This document shows, piece after piece, positions 5,832-12,941 of a stretch of DNA of 14,154 nucleotides (position 1 is its first letter; each line of letters opens with the position of its first letter). This DNA comes from Candidatus Fraserbacteria bacterium RBG_16_55_9. GTDB taxonomy: Bacteria > Bipolaricaulota > Bipolaricaulia > RBG-16-55-9. The translations under genes and the position numbers were made by a program. A model generated the notes under the pieces. It was not told the DNA's origin, made no database searches, and saw nothing but the letters and a program-made list of their open reading frames with translations. The stretch is taken from NCBI GenBank assembly GCA_001778455.1, contig MFGX01000024.1, positions 25,324 to 39,477 of the forward strand, given 5' to 3'.

Positions 5832-7085
5832 TTATTTATACTCCAGCGTCTCGCAATTGAACTCGGATTTACCCCGCTCGCTGCCGTCCGGATCTCCGAA
5901 GTGACATCGATCTGTGTCTTGGCCTTGATCGTCTTTTAAGACGACGGTGTCTTCCCCGTTATCCCAGATCTGCGTTCGCGCACACCAGTAGAGCATCGAA
6001 CCCGTATTCGCCCCACAGCCGGTGAAGATCGTGACGCGCTGACCTGCTCCCAATGAAAAATCATCGGGGAAACGGAAGACGTGGCTGGCTACTCCGCGGT
6101 CACCGACTTCATCTGCCAGGGTCCAGTCCTTCATGGCTGTCTGCTGGTTGGCCCGTAAGATGACCCACTCCCCGTTGAGGCTGGCATTGTCATCCCCCTC
6201 CGCATCGTAGTGGATGCTCTCAATGATCACCGGCTTGCTCGAGGGCAAGGGCGATGGAGGCGGTGGGGGAGGCGGGGGCGTCGGCGACGTCGACTCGCCA
6301 ACCACGATTGTCTTGCTGGTGCGCCCTGCCGCATTGCGATCGTCGATGACCGTGAGGGTGACGGAGTAGATGCCATCGCGGGTGAATGCATGTGTAACGG
6401 TCAGGCCGTCGTCCGTGCCGGCGTCTCCGAAATCCCAATTGTATTGGGCGATCTGTCCATCGGTATCGACGGAGTTGGCCGCATCAAAGCGCACGGCTTC
6501 ACCCGAGCGAGGATTTTCAGGGCTGAATGTAAACTCCGCCCGTGGCGCTTGATTGCCCCCAGGAGCAGGAGAGGTGGAGCAGGCACCCCACAGGCCGCGG
6601 TTGGTTGCTCTCGCATCCCCCTCTAGTTGTGAGAAGACTTGCGCATACCGCAAGTTCGGTGCAGCTTGACTTGAATCGAGAGCTCGAGCCAGGCCTTGGG
6701 CTATCAAGATCGCGTTGACCATCGTCAGCCCGGCAGAGTCCAGATAGACGTAGGCTAAGAGGCGTCCGGCGCTGTCGCGTTCCTGCTCGTCCAGCTCCAG
6801 CCAGACCGTCCGATTGATGACGAGATCTCTGTTGTAGAGGGTCGACTCGGGACCAAAACAGTCAGAAGGCGTGGGAGACGGCGCATCCACGCCGATGTAG
6901 CGCACCGTCTCCACCGCACCGCTGTGTAATAAGACCCGAATCGTCTCTCCATCGAAGACGCGCGAGACTTCCGCTATGAGAGCTGGCGCAGGGTTGGGAG
7001 GAAGGGCCTCTACCGAGGGTATCCCAATGGCGCCCACCATAAGCAGCAGCAAAGGCAGCAGGCGAATCACTCTGGCTCGTTCCAT
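5832..7085 (-). CDS. Secreted nuclease: signal peptide, SNase domain, PKD domain, lamin-tail domain
   Basis: A 417-residue exported protein. Residues 1-28 form a signal peptide (basic start, Leu-rich core, cut near VEA). Residues 36-168 are a staphylococcal-nuclease-like (TNase) domain: VFDGETIRV, VRYIGVDAP, RDSAGRLLAYVYLD, and GLARALD before the final helix. Residues 181-262 are a PKD beta-sandwich with the WDFGD motif. A proline-rich linker (268-280) leads to a lamin-tail domain at 285-395 (NGEWVIL, WTLADEVGDRG, FSLGAGQRVTIFTG), often found on extracellular nucleases. Against the classic enzyme, R62 and R108 keep the two catalytic Arg and D45/D67 are present, but the metal-ligand Asp is Glu47 and the general-base Glu is Ser70. 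It may be weak or altered as a nuclease. The gene follows the beta-helix gene by 32 bp, so the two are likely cotranscribed. The ATG at 7085 lies behind a purine-rich (AAG)6AGG tract. Confidence 0.92.
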   Translation of the reverse strand: MERARVIRLLPLLLLMVGAIGIPSVEALPPNPAPALIAEVSRVFDGETIRVLLHSGAVETVRYIGVDAPSPTPSDCFGPESTLYNRDLVINRTVWLELDEQERDSAGRLLAYVYLDSAGLTMVNAILIAQGLARALDSSQAAPNLRYAQVFSQLEGDARATNRGLWGACSTSPAPGGNQAPRAEFTFSPENPRSGEAVRFDAANSVDTDGQIAQYNWDFGDAGTDDGLTVTHAFTRDGIYSVTLTVIDDRNAAGRTSKTIVVGESTSPTPPPPPPPPSPLPSSKPVIIESIHYDAEGDDNASLNGEWVILRANQQTAMKDWTLADEVGDRGVASHVFRFPDDFSLGAGQRVTIFTGCGANTGSMLYWCARTQIWDNGEDTVVLKDDQGQDTDRCHFGDPDGSERGKSEFNCETLEYK

Positions 7086-7095
7086 CTCCGCGCCT

Positions 7096-7113
7096 CTTCT
7101 TCTTCTTCTTCTT
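7096..7113. repeat. Triplet repeat (CTT)6 / (AAG)6 upstream of the nuclease start
   Basis: Six perfect CTT copies on the plus strand, (AAG)6 as transcribed, lie between the beta-helix stop and the nuclease ATG and end 10 nt from that ATG. The tract merges into AAGAGG, which provides the ribosome binding site, so copy-number change would alter the spacing or strength of translation initiation. Confidence 0.9.
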
Positions 7114-7117
7114 GCCT

Positions 7118-10100
7118 TTAGCAGCGACCTCGCAGGTTATCTGAGAGATCCGTACCGTTGTTTGTGATCACGTTGCCCTTGCAGGCTACCGTAGAGACTG
7201 TATCGGCAAAGAGGCCGAATTGTTTGTTCTCTTTGACCTGCGTCTCTCGGATACTGCCCAGTGAGTTCATCAGGCGTAGACCATCCAAGAAACTACCGGT
7301 GATCAAACTGCTGACGAGGGTCAGTGCCGAGCGGTTAACTGCATCCACTCCACGGCCGCCACTGTCGCGGATCTCAACATTGCGCAAGCTCGCCGAGGAG
7401 CTATCCAGTGTCACACCATCGGCCGCGTTGCCGGTCACTCGCCCATCGATCATGAGCAACGCTGAACGATTGGAGATCTCTACACCTTTCCCACGGTTGC
7501 TGCCGATCTCGCTGCCGCGCACGCTGGCGACCGCGCTGTTGAGCTGCAAGCCGCCTTGGGCATTGCTGGAGACCGTGGAATCAAATATGCGTATGGCAGT
7601 GCTGCTCTGGCCCGCGACGCCCCAACCGCCGTTGTCCGTGATCCGGCTCGTTCCCACACTGGCCGGCGAGTTTACGAGCAGCAAGCCGTCGCTCGGGTGT
7701 TGGGAGATCTCGCTGTTGTCCACAGTCACTGTAGAATTCTCCGCATTGATCCCTCGGCCGTTGTTGTTGGTGATCTGGCTCTTGTCCAGAACATCCGCGG
7801 AGCTCGCGCGCAAGAACAATCCATCACTACCGTTGCCTGAGATCGTGCTGGCAGAGAGACCCACGGTAGCGCTCGTCGCAGAGATGCCCTTGCCGCCGTT
7901 ATCTTGGATCTGGCTGTTGGCGATGTCGAGCGAGCTGTCTTCAAGCTGAACACCATCTTGTGAATGGCCAGAGATTGTGCCCGCATTCATAGAGATCGTA
8001 GATTGGGTGGACTTGAGTCCGATAGGGCCGTTGCTTGTGATCTGGGTCGCGCGGATATCGGCCTTGGAGTCATCGAGAACGATACCCTCTTCTTTCTGGC
8101 CCGAGATGGTGCTACTGCTCAGGACTACAGTGGCAGCCTGACCGTCGATGCCGCGCTTCTGGTTGTTTTCAATCCGGCTAGCGCGGATGTCGGCCGAGCT
8201 GTTAACGAGTTGGATACCGTCATCGGGATGACCGGAGACGGAGCTGCTTACGAGAGTAATGCGGGAACGCTCGTTGGCCTCAACCCCTAACGCACCGTTC
8301 TGATCGATCACTCCACCGCTGAACGTCGCCGAAGAGCGGAGCAGGTTCAAGCCGTCCTTGCCGTTGCCCGAGAGGGTCGTCTCCAAGAGCGTCAGCTTGG
8401 AGTCCTCCGCTCGCAAGCCCTCGGCGTTATTGTTCTCGATGGTCGTCTTCTGGATCTTGGCCGAGCCGGTCTTCACGAGTATGCCTTCTTCGGGGTGCCC
8501 GGAGACCTGAGCGTCATCGGAGACGGTGAGCGTGGACATCTCTACGTCAATGCCCTTCGAGCGGTTGCCCGTGACTTGCGTCCCACGTAGATCGGCAGCA
8601 GCATCTGTCAGCAGCACGCCGTCCTTGCCGTTGCCGGAGATTGTCCCGCCGACTGCCGTTACGGTTGAACGAGCCGATGCGTTGATGCCGTGGCCTTGAT
8701 TGCCCTGTAAAGTCACTGCGTTAAGATCGGCTACAGAGTTGCTCAGCGCCAAGGCGTCGTCTGGATGGTTGGTGACGGTGGTCGATACCATTGTGATCTG
8801 TGAGTTGGTGGCGGCAATCGCCTTAGCTCCATTGGCCGTGATCGTGCTCGTGCGAAGGTCTGCCGAGCCATTCTGCAGCACAAGCCCCTCTTTCGTGTTG
8901 TTAGAAAGCGTGCTGTCTTTCATGACGGCTTCAGAGTTTTCGACTCCGAAGATGCCTCGGTTCTTGTTCTGCTCTACTTTGCTGCCTTCTTCGAGGTCGA
9001 TCTTGGAGTTGCTGAGCGCGACGCCATCGTCCCCGTTACGGGCAATCATGCTGGCCGTGGCCGTCGCGATCGAGTCCGTCGCGTTGATGCCCTTCTTCTT
9101 GTTATCGACAACCTGGCTGCTTTCTAGCTCCGCTACGCTGTTCGTGAGGGACATGCCGTCGTTCGGATGGCCAGAGACGAGGCTGCCTTCGAGGACTTTC
9201 ACTGCGGAGTTCTCCGCCGTGATGCCGTTGACTTGGTTGTTGATCACCTGGCTGCCCGTCAGATCCGCCGAGGAGTCAACGAGCTTCATGCCGCCCTGCG
9301 GGTGCCCCGAGATCTGTGAGGCGGTGATGATGGCCCGCGAGCGTTCGGAAGCATTTAGACCGAGCCCTTTGTTGTCTTGAATCTGGCTGTTCTGGATGGC
9401 CGCTTGAGAACTCTTCAAGGTCACACCGTCTTGAGCGTTTGCCGTGACCTTGCTGTTGATGAGGGTGGCCTTGGCTAGCTCGGCACGCACGCCAGCACCC
9501 TGGTTCTGAGTGACTTGAGAGTCACTCAGCTCACCGGAGCTATTCTGCAGCATGACACCATCGCTGCCGTTGCCGGAGAAGGTGCCTCCGCTTACGGCGC
9601 TTACGGAATTTCGGGCCAAGAGTCCTTGAGTCTTGTTGCTTTGCACTTGGCTACGCGTCATCTCCAAGGCAGAGCTCAGCAGGTTGATCCCCTGCTGCGG
9701 ATGGCCCGAGATCACGCTGCCCACCATCTCTACCGTGGAGCTGGTCGCTTCGATGCCGATAACGTTGTTGTTTGTAATGCGGGTGTTCTCTATGTCGCCC
9801 GTAGAGTTTAGAAGCTGGAGGCCGTCTTTGTTGTTCTGATCGACTGTGCTTTCCGAAAGTCGGAGCGTAGAGACGACCGCCATCAAGCCGTGTCCCTTGT
9901 TCTGCTGAATGGTGCTTGTACTGATCTCTGCTGAGCTATTCTCCAGCGTCACGCCATCGTCCGGGTGGCCAGCTACGGTGCTGTCGATCATGGTGAGGCC
10001 CGAGTTGTCGAAGGTGTGGATGCCCTTGGCGCCATTGTTCAGGATCTGGCTGGCCAGGATGTCCGCTGTGCTGTTCTTAAGCTCAACGCCAGTACGACCG

Positions 10101-12715
10101 TTGGAGGCCACCAAAACCACAGTCACGGCCACCTTGGACGTCTCGGCTGCGATGCCGCGTCCGGTGTTATTCTGAATCTTGCTGTCGCTGATGTCGCCGG
10201 AGCTGTTGCTTAGGAAGATGCCGTCATCCGGGTGACCGGAGATCAAGCTGTTGTCGCCCACGATGACCACGGACGTAAGAGCGTTAATGCCCTTGCCTCC
10301 GTTGTCCGTGATTTGAGTCGATGAGATGTCTGTAGAAGAGTTGACCAGATTGACTCCGTCCTTGCCATTCTTAGATATGATGCTGCTGACGATGACGGAG
10401 CGGGCTTGATCTGTTTCACTGATGCCGAAGCCCCGGTTCTCCAACACTTGAGAATTGCTCATATCGAGCAGGGAGTTGATGAGTTTTATACCATCGTCTG
10501 GGTGCTGAGTGATGCGGCTGTCAGAGATGGCTGCCGTAGAGTTCTTGGCTTGGACACCCTTGGCCTTGTTGGCCGTAATCGTGCTGGTGGAGATGTCCGC
10601 GGAGCTGGCGTCCAAGAAGATGCCGTCGTTGCCGTTGGTAGCAATGGTGCTTCCGGTAACGATGAGCTGCGAGTCGCTCAAGGCGCTAATTCCCCGGCCT
10701 TGGTTGTCTTGGATCGTGCTGTCCGAGACGGTGCCCGTAGAGTCGCTCAAGGTCATACCGTCTTTAGGGTGCCCAGAGATGAGGCTGTTGGAGGCGATCG
10801 TCACCGCCGATTTGCTGACGGCGTTAACGCCGAAGCCCTTGTTGTCGACGATCTGGCTATTTTGGACTTCAGCGGTTGAACTGACGGTATCTATTCCGTT
10901 GTTTGCGTTCTTGGAGATCGTGCTGGCTGAGACCGTGACCTTAGAAGAGGCCTGGGCGCTGATGCCATGGCCCTGGTTCTCTGTGATCGTGCTGTCCGAG
11001 ACCGTGCCCGTAGATTGACTGAGGGCAAGGCCATCGCTGGTATTGCCTGAAATGACGCTCTGGGCAGAGATGGCAACAACGGATTGCGTAACGGCGCTCA
11101 CGCCGAAACCGTTATTGCTGGTGATTTGCGAATGGATGATCGAGGCGCTGGAGCTAATCAGGTGGATGCCGTCCTTGCCGTTCTGCGAGACCAAGCTATC
11201 CAAGACGGTCAATTGAGAAGCGGCTTCTGCATTGACGCCGGTGCTCATGTTCTGGATGACCGTGCTGCCCTCAATCGTACCCGTGGAATCGTTCAGTGCT
11301 AAGCCATAGCTGGGGTGATTGGAAGAGATGCTCTGTGCTAGAAATTCCACAGTAGACTTGCTGGCCGCGTGCACGCCGATGCCGTTGTTCCTAAGCACCC
11401 GCGAGGTAGAGATCTGCGCCGTGGCGCCGACCAAATCCACACCATCTTTCCCGTTCGTCTCAATGGTGCTACCGAGCACCGTGAGTTGGGCACCCTGCAC
11501 ACTGATCCCGAAACCCGTGTTGCTCACAATCTGGCTGTTGTTGTTCACGGTGACTGTGGAGCTGTTCAGTACGTGAAGGCCGTCTTGAGCGTTGCTGGCC
11601 ACGGTACTAGCGGAAACGGTTGCCGTCGCCTGATCGCTGAGGATGCCGAAGGAGTTGTTCTCTTGGATTTGGCTATTCGAGATCTCTGCCGTGGCGCCGG
11701 AAACGAGGCCAATTCCTTCCGTGCCGTTCTTGCTGATGGTGCTGCCGGTGACAATCAGCTTGGCGTTCTGGGCACGCAGGCCCTGAGCCTTGTTGGTCGT
11801 GACTGTGCTATCCTGTATCTCCAGGGTAGCCTGATCGACGAGAGCGCCCTCTTGAGTGTTGTTCGTCAAGGTGCTGCCACTAAGCACAGTCGCCTTGGAG
11901 TTGGCGTCCACCTTCAGGCCTGGACCTCCGTTGTTGCTCAGCTGGCTTTTGCCGATCTGAGCTTGTGCGCCTCCGGTGATGAGTAGGCCCTCGTTGGGAT
12001 GGTTGGAGACCGTGGTCTCTGAGAGGGTCAGTGTTCCGCCCTGGGCAACGATGCCCGGTTTCTTGTTTCCGGTGATCTGGCCCTTGGTGACTTGAGTTGT
12101 GCCGCCGAGCAGGGACAGACCATTGGCACCGTTATCCGAAACCATGGTTCCCCCATCCAGCGTCACCGTGGACTGGGCATTGGCTTCGAGTCCGTGGGTG
12201 CCGTTGGTGCTAAGCTCACCGCCGAGGATCTTTAACCTGGAATTCTCAATGGTGATCCCGATGGTCTTGTTGCCCTTGATCTTGTTGGCTTCCAGCGTGA
12301 TATCCTGGCTGCTCTGAATGCGTATTCCCACGTCTCCCGCTGTGAGCGTAAAGCCCTTGATATCGAATTCTCGGGAGTCTTTCATCGTGATCGGGAACGG
12401 TTCCTTTGGCTTCTGAGGGTCCGGCTGCAGAATGACTTCCCCTTGAGTCTCCATGCTGATCTGGTTCTTCCGCTCGATCTTCACAGATTCACGGTACGTC
12501 CCGCTACGGACGATGATCCGGTCCCCTGGTGAAGAGGAATCGATCGCTTCTTGAATCGTGGCGCAGTCAATGGGCACACGCTTGGGATCAGCGTCTGCGC
12601 AACGACCAAAGGGGTTAAGCTGCCCCCAGCTGTTGACCGCTCCCCCGCCTACTACACCAATCAATGTCAATCCGATGATCAAAAATCCAAATCGTGCGCC
12701 GCGAAGACCCATCAT
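7118..12715 (-). CDS. Giant exported right-handed parallel beta-helix (PbH1-repeat) protein
   Basis: An 1865-residue protein with a signal peptide (residues 1 to about 31; core FLIIGLTLIGVVGGGA). The N-terminal cap DCATIQEAIDSS-SPGDRIIVRSGTY (51-74) is the usual opening of NosD/pectate-lyase-like beta-helices. From about residue 120 to 1840 it consists of PbH1 coils of 21-24 residues alternating in two types: one with STISGHPDDGI- or STISKNGKDGI-like turns, one with NSSADISNSQIQDNGGKGI-like turns. I count about 37 such pairs, so some 75 coils. Cys39 and Cys51 near the N-terminus, and two Cys in the last 40 residues (one the final residue), may cap the helix ends. No catalytic motif, membrane anchor or sorting signal is evident. 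It is likely a long surface or secreted fibre that binds polysaccharide or acts as an adhesin, by analogy only. The start at 12715 follows AAAGGAG with a 6-nt spacer. It is the first gene of an operon with the nuclease. Confidence 0.93.
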   Translation of the reverse strand: MMGLRGARFGFLIIGLTLIGVVGGGAVNSWGQLNPFGRCADADPKRVPIDCATIQEAIDSSSPGDRIIVRSGTYRESVKIERKNQISMETQGEVILQPDPQKPKEPFPITMKDSREFDIKGFTLTAGDVGIRIQSSQDITLEANKIKGNKTIGITIENSRLKILGGELSTNGTHGLEANAQSTVTLDGGTMVSDNGANGLSLLGGTTQVTKGQITGNKKPGIVAQGGTLTLSETTVSNHPNEGLLITGGAQAQIGKSQLSNNGGPGLKVDANSKATVLSGSTLTNNTQEGALVDQATLEIQDSTVTTNKAQGLRAQNAKLIVTGSTISKNGTEGIGLVSGATAEISNSQIQENNSFGILSDQATATVSASTVASNAQDGLHVLNSSTVTVNNNSQIVSNTGFGISVQGAQLTVLGSTIETNGKDGVDLVGATAQISTSRVLRNNGIGVHAASKSTVEFLAQSISSNHPSYGLALNDSTGTIEGSTVIQNMSTGVNAEAASQLTVLDSLVSQNGKDGIHLISSSASIIHSQITSNNGFGVSAVTQSVVAISAQSVISGNTSDGLALSQSTGTVSDSTITENQGHGISAQASSKVTVSASTISKNANNGIDTVSSTAEVQNSQIVDNKGFGVNAVSKSAVTIASNSLISGHPKDGMTLSDSTGTVSDSTIQDNQGRGISALSDSQLIVTGSTIATNGNDGIFLDASSADISTSTITANKAKGVQAKNSTAAISDSRITQHPDDGIKLINSLLDMSNSQVLENRGFGISETDQARSVIVSSIISKNGKDGVNLVNSSTDISSTQITDNGGKGINALTSVVIVGDNSLISGHPDDGIFLSNSSGDISDSKIQNNTGRGIAAETSKVAVTVVLVASNGRTGVELKNSTADILASQILNNGAKGIHTFDNSGLTMIDSTVAGHPDDGVTLENSSAEISTSTIQQNKGHGLMAVVSTLRLSESTVDQNNKDGLQLLNSTGDIENTRITNNNVIGIEATSSTVEMVGSVISGHPQQGINLLSSALEMTRSQVQSNKTQGLLARNSVSAVSGGTFSGNGSDGVMLQNSSGELSDSQVTQNQGAGVRAELAKATLINSKVTANAQDGVTLKSSQAAIQNSQIQDNKGLGLNASERSRAIITASQISGHPQGGMKLVDSSADLTGSQVINNQVNGITAENSAVKVLEGSLVSGHPNDGMSLTNSVAELESSQVVDNKKKGINATDSIATATASMIARNGDDGVALSNSKIDLEEGSKVEQNKNRGIFGVENSEAVMKDSTLSNNTKEGLVLQNGSADLRTSTITANGAKAIAATNSQITMVSTTVTNHPDDALALSNSVADLNAVTLQGNQGHGINASARSTVTAVGGTISGNGKDGVLLTDAAADLRGTQVTGNRSKGIDVEMSTLTVSDDAQVSGHPEEGILVKTGSAKIQKTTIENNNAEGLRAEDSKLTLLETTLSGNGKDGLNLLRSSATFSGGVIDQNGALGVEANERSRITLVSSSVSGHPDDGIQLVNSSADIRASRIENNQKRGIDGQAATVVLSSSTISGQKEEGIVLDDSKADIRATQITSNGPIGLKSTQSTISMNAGTISGHSQDGVQLEDSSLDIANSQIQDNGGKGISATSATVGLSASTISGNGSDGLFLRASSADVLDKSQITNNNGRGINAENSTVTVDNSEISQHPSDGLLLVNSPASVGTSRITDNGGWGVAGQSSTAIRIFDSTVSSNAQGGLQLNSAVASVRGSEIGSNRGKGVEISNRSALLMIDGRVTGNAADGVTLDSSSASLRNVEIRDSGGRGVDAVNRSALTLVSSLITGSFLDGLRLMNSLGSIRETQVKENKQFGLFADTVSTVACKGNVITNNGTDLSDNLRGRC
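7200..12360 (-). repeat. Imperfect tandem repeats of about 135-138 bp inside the beta-helix gene
   Basis: About 37 diverged copies, each encoding two beta-helix coils. Short identical blocks recur at DNA level, for example GCCGTCCTTGCCGTTGCC on the plus strand near 8351 and 8609. Copies vary by a few residues, so this is old duplication with divergence rather than a fresh array. The lack of stops on the opposite strand makes several long but meaningless antisense frames. Confidence 0.8.
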
Positions 12716-12895
12716 TCTTGGCTCCTTTCCTCTATTTGAGGGGTTGGGCTTGGCTTTGTGTTTTTCGTCCGTACATGGGGACTTCTTTGCCTCCGATCAA
12801 AGCCTTGCGCCTGGTGGACGCACTCGTTTGCAACCCCATAGTTTACTTCTCTTGGGGATATCCTGCAAATGGCTACAAGTATCATCGCCCGCAAG

Positions 12896-12924
12896 TTGAC
12901 GTGGCGGTGAGAATAGACTAAGCT
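12896..12924 (+). promoter_or_regulatory. Weak candidate promoter for the PurF-like gene
   Basis: TTGACG (12896-12901) is followed after 17 nt by TAAGCT (12919-12924), a poor -10. Transcription would begin only about 12 nt before the ATG at 12942. The 226-nt divergent gap must also hold the promoter of the beta-helix operon. The best minus-strand guess there, TTGCAG-17-TAAACT upstream of 12850, is no better. Confidence 0.28.
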
Positions 12925-12941
12925 GACCGCGGAGAGACCAT

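Noticed and set aside
7158..12317. Many plus-strand open frames (60-263 codons) opposite the beta-helix gene
   Set aside because: They are antisense to a single strongly supported 1865-codon gene. Their sequences are monotonous echoes of the repeats (SAELSSSTPS-like) and their length comes from the repeats lacking stops on that strand.
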